Assembly (NCBI RefSeq): GCF_003865075.1
Contig: NZ_BHWB01000023.1
Span: 1 to 64,000 of the forward strand
Length of the DNA stretch: 64,000 nucleotides
Source: Bacteroides faecalis
GTDB lineage: Bacteria > Bacteroidota > Bacteroidia > Bacteroidales > Bacteroidaceae
Direction: 5' to 3'
The notes below the pieces were generated by a model. The model was not told the origin of the DNA. It worked only from the letters and a program-made list of their open reading frames with translations, and did not search any database. Shown here piece by piece: positions 44,556 through 56,390 of the stretch. Within the stretch, counting starts at the first letter, position 1. Each line of letters begins with the position of its first letter. Position numbers and translations under genes: made by a program.

Positions 44556-44610
44556 GACAAGAGTATGGCCGGCAGACCGGATTTATCCGGGTGTCGGCCA
44601 TACCTTTGTC
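44556..44610. terminator. Long hairpin between convergent genes
   Basis: GACAA, TATGGCCG and CGGAT on the left pair with ATCCG, CGGCCATA and TTGTC on the right. It serves the HTH pair and possibly the opposite helicase gene. Confidence 0.6.
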
Positions 44611-44641
44611 ATTTTCTGAAAAGCGGCTCTTTACGGCAAAC

Positions 44642-47600
44642 TTAGGATGTTTTTTTCAGTCCGTTTGACGGGGCGGCAATTTCCATTGAGGGTACATGCC
44701 TTGCCTTCCGTGGCAGGTCCGGTGCATCGTCACTTTCGCCTGTCTCTTTCTGTCCTTTCCTTTCCGTTCCGTCATCCGTTCCGCTTTCATGCCCGCCTGC
44801 CGGTTTTATGGTAAGCTGTATTTTCCGGTTCAGCGTGGCAAGTTCCTCATTCAGCCGCTTGATTTCCGCATCCTTGGGCCATGAAGCCGCCACAATCTCC
44901 TGAAGGACCGGGATGTCCTTCGACAGCTCCGCGTTTTCCTGCTCCCGTTTCTTTATCATGGCGGGAATGCGTTCCAGCGCATTGATGAAGTTCATGACGG
45001 CCAGTTTCGGGTCTTTGGCTATATAACCGTTGTTGTAGGTATATTTGATACCGTCCAGCCCCTCGACCATGAACTTGTTCTGCAAGGTCTGTGTGTTCCC
45101 GTCACAAATCCTCTCGGTACGGACAAGGATGCGGAAATCGGACAGGGTCCCGATTTTCATATAGTCATCCTCCGTCCGGGCATTCCGGTTGATTGCGGCA
45201 AGCCGGTTGCCGAGTATCTCCACGTTGTCCGAATCCACACCGTCCAGTTTCAGGGGATTGGGACGGAGTCCGGTTTCCGTATCTGCGGGCATTACCTTGT
45301 TGAAATATTCCCAGTCTCTGGTAAAACGCCCGATAAAGGTGTTGTTTTTTTCTATTCCCGAAGTCCTTTCATTCAGCTTGCCTTTCGCGTTTCCCTTGTT
45401 ACGGTGGAATGCCTGTCTCTCGCTTTCGAGGACCGCCAGTTTCTTGTCCAGCTTCGCCTTTTCCAGCAGGTCGTCGTTGCCCGAAAGGATGGCCACGTAT
45501 TCGCTGAAACTGCCGCCTCCGTTTTCGTCAATCGCCCCCTCGTCAATGGTACGGGCGGCCAGATTACGGCTTTTGAGCTGGTTGATGAACACCTGCTTGT
45601 TTTGCAGCAGGTTGAACTTGTAGCTGTCCAGTGACTTCTCCACCGCATAGATGTAGCAGTCCACCTTATTGCCGGCGTACTGCTTGGCGATGATATTGCC
45701 TTTTCTTACCGCCCGCCCGTTGCGCTGTTCCAGGTCGGACGGCCTTCAGGGTATGTCCAGATGATGGATGGCCACGGCCCGTTCCTGTGCGTTGACACCC
45801 GTTCCCAGTTTCTGTGTGGAACCGAAAAGGAAACGGATGCGCCCGGAGTTCATATCCTTGAACAGTTCCTTGCGTGCGTTGTCGCTGTTTGCTTCCTGAA
45901 TGAACTTTATCTGCTTTTCCGGGATATTATGGTCTTCCACGAGCTTGCGCCTGATTTCACTGTAGATGTTCCACTGGTCCGGCTTATAAGTGCTCAGGTC
46001 CGAGAATACGAACTGTGTGCCTTTCTGGTCGAGATATTTGTAGTAATACTCTGCAATCTTGGCCGCGCAATGGGACGCCTTGTTTCCCGGACTGTCACCG
46101 TACTGTTGGTCTATCAGCCGCATGTCAAGCGACATCTTGTTCGAGTAGTTGGTGGCGATCAGCATCTGTGCCTTCTCCTCCGCTTCGGATAGAGGCTCCC
46201 TGTCTATGTAGGTCGCATCCCCGGTTTCGGCGAACTTTATCAGTTTTTGAATGAAAACCTCCTGCTGGGGAGTGGGCGGTATGTGATAGAGTTGCTCGTT
46301 GAGTTCCGGCCTGTCAACCCCCACGTCTTCAGCGGTCTTGTAATCGGTTATCTCCGCATAGAAATTGGCGAGTTCCGGCACCTTGATAAAATAGCGGAAA
46401 CGCTCTTTCTGCACCACCTGGTTGGTCACTGAAAATTCAAAGTCCGTGCTTTTCTTCGCATAGACTGCGGCCCAGCCGTCAAAGCAGGTAATCCCCTGCC
46501 GTTCCATTTCCTTCGGACGGAGATACTTGAAAAGGAGATAGAGTTCGGTCAGGCTGTTGGAGATGGTCGTGCCGGAGAGGAAAGTGGCCCCCAAATCCCT
46601 GCCTGTGCGCTCCTGGATGGTACGGATGGCGAAAAGCATGTTCATAGCCTTCATGCTTCCCTCGGGATTGCCCAGGCCGGAAACCCTCGCATGGCGTGTG
46701 TTGAACATCAGGTTCTTGAAATTGTGCGATTCGTCAACGAAGAGGTGGTCGATGCCCATCTGTCTGAAATCTGTAACATCATCCGTCCGGTCCTTTATAT
46801 CCTGCTCCAGCTTTTCAAGTTTGGCTTCCAGGTTCTCCTTTCTTCTTTCCAGCCCTTTCTTTATCCAGCCGGTCACTTCATTGCCCTGCTGCTCGAATAC
46901 GGCAAGGTTCTCTTCGATACTCTCTATTTCCTGCGTATATATTTCCTGCTGTATTTCGGGGGACTGGGGTATTTTCCCGAACTGGTCGTGTGTCAGGATG
47001 ATGCAGTCCCAGTTGTTGTTCTTGATGTCATGGAATATTCCGACGCGTTTCTCCGGCGTAAAGTCCTCCTTGCCCGGATACAGCACTCTGGCATTCGGAT
47101 AGGCCCTCCTGAACGTGTCAGCTATGTCATGCACATTGCTTTTGAGTCCGATAATCATCGGCTTGTTCGCCAGTCCGAGACGTTTCATCTCAAAGGCGGC
47201 TATACACATGATAAGGGTTTTGCCCGTACCTACCTGATGGTCGATTATCCCGCCTCCGTTCATCTTCAGCATCCATACGGCATTTTTCTGGCTGTCGTAC
47301 AGGGACGGTATGCCCAGCCCTTTCAGGTCAAGGAACGGGAAGCTTTGCAGGGAACCGTCGTAATCGGGACGTACATAGCAGTTGAACTTGCGGTTGTACA
47401 TGTCTGCAAGGTTCTGCTTGAATTCGGGCAGCTGTTCATTCAGCCAGCCGGTGAAGGCGGAGCGTATCTCGTTGATTTTGGTGTCGGCAAGCTGGATGGC
47501 CTCCGCATCACGTACCTTAATGTCATTGCCCTCCTTGTCCTGAATGGTCTTGGTTATGTCGGGTACGGTGTTGTGCAGCGCATGTTTCAGCAGGTCGTTT

Positions 47601-50046
47601 CCGTAATAGCCTCTTTTTTCCCCTTTCACATAATATCTGTCGGTGATGTTCGCGTTGGTGCTCTCGAAGCTCACGCTGAACTCGTCGATGGATTCCGTAT
47701 AGTGGATATGGGCCTTTGTCTCGAAGAGGTATCCGGCGAATTCCTCATATACGGGCATGGGTATCCACCGTTCTCCCAGGTTGAAGTCAAGCTGTTCAAA
47801 ACTTATGGGCTCCGGTATGGCTTTTCGAAGGGCCTCCAATGATTTTCTGCTCGCGCCGTCATCGGGATAGTCTCTCAGGTGGTTCTCTATCCATTCTGCT
47901 TTGGCAATCACATTGCCCGCTATGAAACGGTCCTTGATTTCATGGCTCTTCATCATGGGATTGTAGAAGATGCGCTCTTCCAGCTGTTCGAGCAGTTCCT
48001 GCCTGCCGATGTCGCAGAGATTCTCCATATATTCCAGATTGACCTCGCCGAACTTGTTCAGGGATGCCGCAAGGGCTTCCTGCGGTGTATCCACATGTGT
48101 CACCTCGTTGGCGTTGAACGATACGGGCACGGTGAATATGTCCGCCTTCTGTATCTTCCCGTTGACGGAACGCTCCAATGAGAGCATTTCCCGTCCTCCT
48201 GCATCCAACAGCAGGAACTTGGCGTTGTCCTTTCCGTTCAGCTCCCTGAACATGCGCTGGAAACGGTCATACTGCCGGTTCAGCTCCTCCCTTAGTTCCG
48301 GCTGTTCGGTTTCCGTTTCGGCTTCCGCATTGTAGAGATTGTGGTAGGCTTCACGGAGCGGGATATAGTAGGCGGCCCGGTATTGTTGTGTGACAGTCAG
48401 CCTGAGCGGATGGAACTGTACTTCGGGAGTACCCAATCCCTGCAAATATCCGTATTGCTCACCGGCTTTCACGAGAGAGCCGTTCTTGTATTCGGGGCGT
48501 ATTTCTCCGGTAAACGGACGTGGTTCCATTTCTTTTTTCCGTTCTTCCTCGAACCGTAGTCTGCGTTCCTGCCATTTCGCTTCCGCTGCCGCCTGTTCCC
48601 CGGTCATTTCTTCTTGTGAGACGGCTTCATCATACATGTTCTCTTGCGAGAACAGGTTGAACATTTCCGGTTCGTTTCCTTTTCTTTTGCGGGATGCCGA
48701 TGGTGTCCGGCCCGGTGATGGCCGGTTTTCCATCATCTGTACCTCCGCTTCCTCCTCGTTCGCATAGGCGGCAAACAGATTAAGCATGGGTTCATAAGGC
48801 TTGGTGGAAAGGAGACTTTCTTCCTGCATCTCCTGCCGGTGCTCCACTGCTGTTGTTTCCGGTGCGACTTCCGGTCTGGTTTTCAGGGCAGTGGAAACGG
48901 TGGGGCGGGATAGGTTTTCTTCATAAAGTTTCCGGTCAAGATGGTTCCCCACATCTTGTGCCAATAACTGCCTGAGATGTTCGGCAATGGCTCCGATACC
49001 CCCTTCATGGGTAAAATTCATGGCCGGTTGTCCGTACATGTTTTTACCCATGGATACGGAAGTATGGATGATATGGTCCAAATCGGCATAGCTGTTGTTA
49101 ATATTGATGCTGCCCGATATAAGACGGGTTTCAATAAAGTCCGTTCCTTTTCGGTCAGTTCCGATTTTCGGGTATTCTTCTGCAATACGATCAGGTCGCT
49201 GCCTACTTCCGTACCCACATCGGTAAACAGATTGTCCGGCAGACGGATGGTAGAAACGAGATTGGCATGATTTACCAGCCACTCCCTGACGGGACGGTTC
49301 TGTGGCGAGTCCATGACACCCGAAGTCGTGATATAGGCCAGTATCCCGCCTTCACGCAGCGTATCCATGCCTTTGAGAAAGAAATAGTTGTGTACGGCAG
49401 CGAGTGAGGATTTGCGCACTGGGTCGTCACTCCGGTCAAAGTCCCGGTCATAAATCCTGGTATTCCCAAACGGGATATTGGAAGAAACAACATCGAAGTA
49501 GCCGTTATAATAAGGCTGTATGGACTGGAAACCCTCTATGTTCACCTTGCTTTCCGGATAGAGGGATGAGAGTATCCTTCCCGTCAGCCTGTCCTTCTCG
49601 AAGCAATGGATTTCGGGGACATCTTTCAGAGTGCTGATGAACATGCCCGTTCCGGCGGAAGGGTCAAGAAAACGTTCCGGGCGGATTTCCGGTATCAGCA
49701 GGGCTTCCTGCATGGCCGTTACCACCGGCTCGGGTGTGTAAAAGGCTGTGAGGACGGAATTCTTAAGACTTTGGACGTATGACTTGTATTCTTTCTCGTC
49801 TTTGGAATACTCACGCAGAAGTTCATGCAGCAGCCGGACCTGGGGAAACAGTTCTTTGTCCGACCTTCATTTTTCTATGTCCGTATCTTTCTCCGCCGGA
49901 TTCAGGATGCACTTCAGTCCTCCGAAACCCGAATAACCGTTCAAGACCTTGCGTCCCTGTTCCGTAAGACAGAACTCCGGACGCATGAATATCAGTTCAA
50001 GTGCGGCTATGTTGTCCGCCAGATGTTGTCGTCTGTTATACGCCAT
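44642..50046 (-). pseudogene. Giant N-6 DNA methylase/DEAD-box helicase of a CTn, broken by two stops and a frameshift
   Basis: Reading from MAYNRRQHL at 50046, the intact protein would be about 1,801 aa. The N-terminal methylase part has DPSAGTGMFIST and the SNIPFGNTRIYD motif (NPPF-like). A SNF2/DEAD helicase follows with MNGGGIIDHQVGTGKTLI, DHLFVDESHNFKN and a C-terminal NGRAVRKGN. Three lesions are visible. TGA at 49867-49869 replaces Trp of an expected EKWRSDKEL. A missing G near 49137 shifts the frame inside TEKERDFIETR. TGA at 45746-45748 replaces Trp of an expected DIPWRPSDLEQ. Such proteins protect or modify CTn DNA. It follows DUF1896 with an 11-base overlap. Confidence 0.9.
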
Positions 50047-50479
50047 ATTGTTCTATATAAGATTGTATGAAACCTGTAAGTTCAACGGTAAGTGTATGAC
50101 AGGCCGGGGATGATTCAAACCTGTCGTCTATGGAATATTTGCCGAATACCGCCTCTGCGGGTGACAATACCTTCAGGCAGAAATCCGTCCGTCTTTCGGG
50201 CCGTACTTCGGGAAACCACTCCGATACGACCTCGAAAACCGTATCGAACCGGGAAAAGCGCAAGTCCTGATAGAGAACGGCGTCAGCCTGTTCCAAAGCC
50301 TGTCTGACGGATAGGCCGTCACGTATGGCATGTTCGTAAGCCTCTGCGGCACTGTCCGCACGCTCCCGGATGAATGCCTTGTCATCGGCCATGTGCGGAT
50401 GGCTTTCTCTCAAATAAAAAAGGAGAGCTGACTTGAAGCAGGACAGTTCTCCGTTGTTGTCATGTTGTGTAATCATCAT
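50036..50479 (-). CDS. DUF1896 domain protein
   Basis: A 147-aa protein of the Bacteroides CTn-associated DUF1896 family (SCFKSALLFYLRESHPHMA, then ADSAAEAYEHAIRDGLSVR). Its 3' end overlaps the helicase start by 11 bases, so they are coupled. The function is unknown. Confidence 0.82.
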   Translation of the reverse strand: MMITQHDNNGELSCFKSALLFYLRESHPHMADDKAFIRERADSAAEAYEHAIRDGLSVRQALEQADAVLYQDLRFSRFDTVFEVVSEWFPEVRPERRTDFCLKVLSPAEAVFGKYSIDDRFESSPACHTLTVELTGFIQSYIEQYGV

Positions 50480-50583
50480 CTGTTGTCATTGGATTTTGAA
50501 TGGGGAAATAATTTGTGACATACCCGGTAACCTGAGAGGAAACCGGGTATATGGATTTGGTAAACGTTCCGCCTGCTGCCGGA

Positions 50584-51879
50584 TTACGAGAACGAGAGGC
50601 TGTTCTTTCTGGCCTGCGGTCTGGGAGATACGACATGGCGGGCCGTCTGCTTTGTTTCTTGTTTCCTGTCGTTTTTGGGGTTTTCAACCACCGGTTTGTA
50701 TTCACGGGCATTGCGTCCTATGAGCAGGTTGTTGCTCTTGTTGCTGAAACGCACATCATCCGAGAACAGCTGTCTGGTCTTGGGATTGCGCATGTTCTCA
50801 ATGAATACCATTCCGTGATTCTCCAGTATCTTTTTCTGTTCGGGGGTTATCTTGGCTCCCAGAATCGTATCGCTGACCTTCAGCTGTTTGTCGGACTGTT
50901 TGAATGCGATGTCCCTTATGGTCGGATCAACATAGGCCACACCGGAAAGCATGGTGTCGTTCTTGCGCTGTATGTCATTGATTGGGACTTCGCCACCAGA
51001 AGCGAGTATCTGCTTCTGCTTGTCGTCCAGTCTTTTCCCATAAATGTAGTCCGGGATTTTGATGGCATCCACGGGCATGGTGATGATGCGGTTGGTGGAC
51101 TCGTGGAAACTGACATAGCATTTGCATACATTTCCGGTAAGCGTGTCCTTCATTTCCTTGATTCCTCCCAACGTACCCGTTTCGGCCAGTTTGTCCTTCT
51201 CTTCATCCGTGAATACGTCTTTATAGACCGGCAAATCATATTGGGGCTTGTCCAGACGGGTGAGTGTCTTGAGTTCCACTTTGCCGTCCGCACCCTTCAC
51301 ACACATGAAACAGGCTTCGCCCAAATCTTTCTTTTCTCCGTTTATCTCTTTGCTGATGGGTAGGGCGGTAGAAGTAATCCTGCCTTTGAGAAGTTCTCCC
51401 ATGCAATGGTTGTTGAACAGAGTCTCCTTGTCAAGGCCGAGTGCGTTCAGATCTTTCCACGGCAGCTGGTGCTCATCAAACTTATACCGCCGGGCCAGTT
51501 TGGCGATACGCCCCTCGTCGTTGAGTTCACAGTTCTCCACCATCTTCTTGCCGTCCGGTCCGGGGTCTTCTCCTTTCCGGATCTGGATGACCGCGTTCAG
51601 CGTTTTGTCCAAAACGGCAAGTGGTACAAGGAAGAAACTGAAGCTTGTAGGATTTTGATACTGGTTCTTGAAGTTCGTGAAGAACAGTTCCAGAGGTGTG
51701 GTACGGTCCAGTTTGAGGAAGCTGTTGCTGTTCTTCTTGTCGGGTGGTACAACTTCGATGTTGCCGTCCTGTTCGTTCATCCTGGAGATGACTGCGGTCT
51801 TGTTCGTTCTCTTGTCAAGGACTGCCATTACATGCTCGTCCTGACTCTGTTCTTGTTGCTCTTGCTTTTTCTTAGCCAT
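50584..51879 (-). CDS. DUF3945 domain protein
   Basis: A 431-aa protein of the DUF3945/DUF4099 type found in Bacteroides conjugative transposons beside DUF1896 and methylase/helicase genes. An N-terminal Gln/Lys-rich leader is followed by repeated KxILxxxGxVxI units (QKKILENHGMVFIENMRNPK, then LLIGRN). It heads the three-gene operon. Its role is unknown, possibly topoisomerase-associated by name in relatives. Confidence 0.8.
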   Translation of the reverse strand: MAKKKQEQQEQSQDEHVMAVLDKRTNKTAVISRMNEQDGNIEVVPPDKKNSNSFLKLDRTTPLELFFTNFKNQYQNPTSFSFFLVPLAVLDKTLNAVIQIRKGEDPGPDGKKMVENCELNDEGRIAKLARRYKFDEHQLPWKDLNALGLDKETLFNNHCMGELLKGRITSTALPISKEINGEKKDLGEACFMCVKGADGKVELKTLTRLDKPQYDLPVYKDVFTDEEKDKLAETGTLGGIKEMKDTLTGNVCKCYVSFHESTNRIITMPVDAIKIPDYIYGKRLDDKQKQILASGGEVPINDIQRKNDTMLSGVAYVDPTIRDIAFKQSDKQLKVSDTILGAKITPEQKKILENHGMVFIENMRNPKTRQLFSDDVRFSNKSNNLLIGRNAREYKPVVENPKNDRKQETKQTARHVVSPRPQARKNSLSFS

Positions 51880-52629
51880 AAAATTAATAGTTTAAGTGAT
51901 ACAATAATTAATCAATACCGGGTAAACTTTAGCCCGTCAATGCGAATATAGAGGATTAATTGATAAGGAATTACGTTTTTAAGACTGCTGGAAATAAATG
52001 GCGGGAATTGGCGTGGAATGGCTAGACATGATTGTATATGATAAATTATTTTTAATTGATTTGATTGCATTGAAAAGATAAATCGTCCGAAAGATTGTCC
52101 AGAAAGAAGTACTTTGTTAGATAACAGTGATTTAGTTAATTTATTTTACACGATGGTGCAGCCATTGCCTATTATTGTGAAGGTGCTAATTCGCTATTAT
52201 CATATAAATGAAAATGGAAAAGCTTTTATTCTAGTTTGGAGAAGTATGAGCTTCTTTAGCATAAGATATAAATAAGTGAAATTCAGTGATGGGAGTTGTA
52301 GTCGCTATTTTTTTATTTATTACATCCATTGGTTAATACTAATGACTGTCGTTCGGAAAGATAAGAAATTATGTTTGAATTGATTGAAAATATAATAATT
52401 CTGGAAGACTTTTATAATCTCTTCATTTATAAGAGGTTTGAAAGAGAGGCAAAAGTTGAGGTAACGAATAGGTAATCTGTCTATTTCTGCGTTTTGCTGT
52501 GAGTTGCTATCAATGTTACTCATCTTAATACAAAGGTCATTTAAATTCGTTAAAAATTAAGTATTACCTAGTGAAATTTTATTTCATATCAGTATTTTGG
52601 GTTGGTTTTGTCATAAAATAATCTGTCTC
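51880..52629. other. Intergenic region, no supported gene
   Basis: About 750 AT-rich bases where composition changes from GC-richer CTn genes to the AT-rich Dnd island, probably an insertion junction. A 67-aa minus-strand ORF at 52320-52523 has no recognisable motif and no clear start signal, so I do not call it. Confidence 0.55.
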
Positions 52630-52661
52630 TTTCGCCAAGTGAAAGAAAATCACTATATTTG
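52630..52661 (+). promoter_or_regulatory. Promoter TTTC-N20-TATATTTG of the Dnd island
   Basis: TTTC at 52630-52633, 20 bases, TATATTTG at 52654-52661. It lies 26 bases before the HTH regulator start and could drive the regulator and the Dnd genes. Confidence 0.65.
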
Positions 52662-52686
52662 TGGGCAAATAATAAATTTTGTTAAT

Positions 52687-52906
52687 ATGGGAACAGACAT
52701 AAACCGCCTGAAAGTTGTTTTAGCTGAAAAGAAGAGGACAAATAAATGACTATGTGAGCAATTGAACGTCAATCCATCCCACAGTTTCAAAATGGTGCAC
52801 GAATAGTTCACAACCAGACCTTGAAACCTTAGTTAAAATATCACGTCTATTAGATGTGGATTTGGACGATTTAGTGAATAAGAAATTCATAACTTCTCAG
52901 CAATAA
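52687..52906 (+). pseudogene. Cro/CI-type HTH regulator, broken
   Basis: The restored reading is about 72 aa: MGTDINRLKVVLAEKKRTNK, then TGA at 52747-52749 where relatives have Trp (NKWL), then LCEQLNVNPS. One extra C shifts the frame into TVSKWCTNSSQPDLETLVKI, ending DLDDLVNKKF. This is a standard XRE helix-turn-helix fold. It lies 34 bases before dndC and is the likely regulator of the cluster. Two lesions in 60 bases suggest true inactivation or poor sequence here. Confidence 0.8.
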
Positions 52907-52939
52907 ATCAAGTGTCTGAGTTATGATAAAAAGTCTAAA

Positions 52940-54280
52940 ATGAGAAATAAACGTATTGAATATATAATAGATGAAATACTTGATCAGTATGCGTATGCTG
53001 ACGAGTCTACTCGACCATGGATTATAGGATTCAGTGGAGGAAAAGATTCGACTGTATTATTAATGCTTGTATGGATAGCACTCGAAAAATTGAAAGAGCT
53101 ACCAGGGCCGTTCCAGCTTCGCAGACCAATATACGTAGTATGCAATGATACAATGGTTGAAAATCCTATAATTGCATCGTATGTTGACCAAGTTCTCGAA
53201 CAGATAGAAAAGAAAGCAAGGGAAGAAGACTTACCTATTTTTGTCAGGAAGACTACACCTCGATTGGAGGATTCATTTTGGGTGAATGTTATCGGAAAGG
53301 GCTATCCTGTCCCTAATACAGCATTTAGATGGTGTACTGAGAAAATGAAAATTAAGCCTACAGCTCGTTTTATAATAGAGCAAGTTGACGAGTGTGGTGA
53401 AGCTATAATTTTAATTGGAACAAGAAAAGCAGAAAGTGCGACTCGTGCTCGCTCCATTAAAAAACATGAAATTCATGGCAAGCGGCTCACAAATCATACA
53501 CTATTGGCAAATACATATGTCTATGCACCAATTAAAGAATTGTTGTTAGAGGAAGTCTGGTATATAATAAACACTATTCCTTCCCCTTGGGGATTTGATA
53601 ACAAAATTTTGTTTAATATTTATGTTGATGCGAGTGCGGACGATTACGAATGTCCAACGGTTGTAACAGACAAGAGCCATGGATCTTGCGGTCAAAGTCG
53701 TTTCGGATGTTGGACTTGTACGGTTGTAAAGGATGATAAGTCCATGCGTTCACTTATTAAGAATGGGCGAGAATGGATGCAACCGCTTTATGATTTTAGG
53801 TTGAGATTAGACAAAGAACGAAATATTATTGAGAACCGATTCCCTTTGCGACGTGATGGAAGAAGAGCAGTAAACGATATGGGACCTTATACATTTACAT
53901 ATAGGGCGAAAATGTTGGAAGGTTTGCTGAATGTTCAACATGAGTTGCAACAGCATAATCCAGAAATGAAGCTCATTACTGATCAGGAATTGATTGCAAT
54001 TCAAGTGAATTGGTATCGAGATTTTAACTTTGCACATCAAGTATCAGAAATCTATAACAAAATCTATAATTCCTCATTAGATATGGAAGAGGGCAAAATA
54101 AAAAATAAATTGGAAGCAGACTTGATGCGAGAAATTTGCCAAGAAAACATTGAAGAAGGCGAATTGATTGAGCAACTTCTTATGCTTCAGAAAAGCAAGT
54201 CACTCATGCAACGGCGCCGTGGCTTAAAAACGGAAATTGAGTCTCGTTTAGAGGAATTCGTAAATAAAAAGAAATCATGA
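52940..54280 (+). CDS. dndC: DndC, DNA phosphorothioation sulfurtransferase
   Basis: A 446-aa PP-loop ATPase of the PAPS-reductase family. The PP-loop is FSGGKDSTVLL near residue 32. The iron-sulfur cysteines are in FRWCTEKMK, YECPTV and GSCGQSRFGCWTC. It activates the DNA backbone so that sulfur replaces a non-bridging oxygen. No dndA cysteine desulfurase is adjacent, so the host IscS-type enzyme would have to supply sulfur. The stop overlaps the dndD start (ATGA), indicating tight coupling. Confidence 0.93.
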   Translation: MRNKRIEYIIDEILDQYAYADESTRPWIIGFSGGKDSTVLLMLVWIALEKLKELPGPFQLRRPIYVVCNDTMVENPIIASYVDQVLEQIEKKAREEDLPIFVRKTTPRLEDSFWVNVIGKGYPVPNTAFRWCTEKMKIKPTARFIIEQVDECGEAIILIGTRKAESATRARSIKKHEIHGKRLTNHTLLANTYVYAPIKELLLEEVWYIINTIPSPWGFDNKILFNIYVDASADDYECPTVVTDKSHGSCGQSRFGCWTCTVVKDDKSMRSLIKNGREWMQPLYDFRLRLDKERNIIENRFPLRRDGRRAVNDMGPYTFTYRAKMLEGLLNVQHELQQHNPEMKLITDQELIAIQVNWYRDFNFAHQVSEIYNKIYNSSLDMEEGKIKNKLEADLMREICQENIEEGELIEQLLMLQKSKSLMQRRRGLKTEIESRLEEFVNKKKS

Positions 54281-56390
54281 CGATACGCGAAATAGAACTT
54301 GATAATTTCCGAATTTATAAAGGAAAGAATAGAATTGAACTTTTTCCAGATGGGAATAGGAATCTGGTTATCGTCAGTGGTAATAATGGTTTCGGTAAAA
54401 CAACTTTTCTCATGTCATTAGTTTGGTGCCTATATGGTAAGAACATGGGAAAAGTCGATGAACTATACCGTAAAGAAATTGACGAAAAAGGAGGTTATAG
54501 CAAGTACATCGGAAACAGTCTCAACTTTGCTGCACAGAAAGAAGGTGAAACCCGATTTTCTGTGTCCGTAACATTTACAGATGTAGAAATCCCTGATACT
54601 CCTTGTACTGAAATAACAATTGTTCGTTCATATGATAGCGCAACGAATTATGATGACGAGTTAGAAATTTTGATTGATGGTCGAAAGAACGATCTGTTCA
54701 CAGGGTCAAAAGAGGAAATCACAAAAGAAGAGGAGATATTTATCCGAGATTATATACTCCCAATAGAAATTGCAAAATTCTTTTTCTTTGATGCTGAAAA
54801 GATTGTTTCGTTTGCTCAGATCAACACACCAGAACAACGTAGGGATTTAAGTCTTGCGTATTCTCAAGTTCTTGGGATACAAAAATATGAGGATTTGAAA
54901 AATGAATTAGTCAGAATTCAGGATGACTATAGAAAAGCATCTGCCAAACCACAAGAGAAACGTGAGTTTAATGCATTAATTGCGGATATTGATTTCAAAG
55001 AAAGCGAAATAGATCGATTGTCCGAAGAAATTACCAATTTGGAAGATGACAGAGTAATCAAACGTCATAATTCGGCTGAACTTCAATCAAAATTGATTAG
55101 GGAAGGTGACATGATGTCAGAAGATGAATTGGTGAGATTAAAAGAACGAAAGACGGAGCTTGATACAGTATTAAGGGAAGCAGATGACAGTCTTAAAGAT
55201 TTATACAGCCTTATTCCATTTGGTTTGGCAGGAGGGCTTATGGCTGAACTTTCTTCCCAATTAGAAACGGAAAAAGCATATAAGCAGAATAAACTCCAAC
55301 TGGAAGGGGTCAATGATAAAACTGATGTCATACTTGGTGATATGAGGAAGCAAAGAGAAAACTGCCTTTCCCCATTGATATAAAAGCTCGGAATTTCTAC
55401 GAATCTCAAATCAGGCAACTCATCAAAAAGCATTTTTACAATGTTTCAGATGAAAGTAAGTTTGAACACTTCTGTACATTGCATGATTTTAGCCAAGGAC
55501 AAGTCGAAGAGTTTATGCGTATCATTATGAAAATCAAAGAGAGTAAATCTTCTTTTGAAAATCTAATCAATAAATATACGAAAGCTAAAGCCGAATTATA
55601 CACGATTGAGAAAAACATTCGCGAGGCTGAGAAAAAGGCAGAAAGTGATTATGTTCAAAATTTGAGGACACGAAAAGAAAATATCGACCGTCAAATAGAT
55701 TCTATCGGAGAAGAAATCGGGAAAAAGCAAAGCGAAATAGAGACACTTAAAGACCAAGTGATTGCTCATAAAAAACAAAAGGAAATTCTCTCAAAAAAAA
55801 TAAATGTTTCGGATCAAAATCGTGCGGTTGATAACGAGGCTACACGCCTTATTCACACAATACAAAAATTCCTTATTCGTTTTAAGGAAGAAAAGAAAAA
55901 GGCTCTTGCAAAGAAATTGGAAGCAAAACTTCAATCTTATTTGCATAAGACCAATCTTGTTAAGAAAGTAATTGTTGACATCAATGGCAACGGTGATGAT
56001 GTTGACATTTGTCTATTTGGATATGATGATAAAAAAATTGACAATAGTATTCTTTCCATGGGTGAACGCCAAATGTTTGCATCTGCACTTTTAAGTGCTT
56101 TGGTTGATGAAACAGAAATAGAGTTTCCTGTTTTCATAGATAGCCCAATGCAGAAATTTGACCCGCAACATACAAAGAATGTACTCACGAAGTTCTATCC
56201 AAATGTTTCAAAGCAAGTGATTCTCTTTCCTCTTCTTAAAAAAGAATTGACGGAAGAAGAATATCAATATATTCAACCGATTGTAAATAAATCCTATTTG
56301 ATAAACAATGAGAAGGATGGTTCGCACTTTGTTGAAGTGAAACCAGAGAATCTTTTCGAGGAATATAATAATAGCGGATATGCAAATTAA
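54277..56390 (+). pseudogene. dndD: DndD, SMC/RecN-like ATPase, single-base frameshift
   Basis: The two frames join into a protein of about 704 aa. Walker A is GNNGFGKTTFLMS near residue 35. The ABC-type FFFDAEKIVSF and the long coiled coil (about 210-470) follow. The C-terminal half has LSMGERQMFASALLSALVD (ABC signature) and VFIDSPMQKFDP (Walker B). The break lies near 55370 in CCTTTCCCC, where one missing base ends the first frame in SPLI. DndD is a nicking or strand-separating ATPase of the PT-modification complex. It overlaps dndC and dndE by a few bases. Confidence 0.9.

Noticed and set aside
47000..48200. Long plus-strand ORFs opposite the helicase
   Set aside because: Their frame mirrors codon use of the minus-strand gene; they have no start signals or recognisable domains.
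52320..52523. Minus-strand ORF of 67 aa
   Set aside because: No family match, no start signal and AT-rich context; chance ORF or remnant cannot be separated.
45746..52749. TGA read as tryptophan (recoded genetic code)
   Set aside because: Many clearly intact genes here end in TGA, for example the sigma factor, trkA and dndC, so TGA is a stop in this genome.
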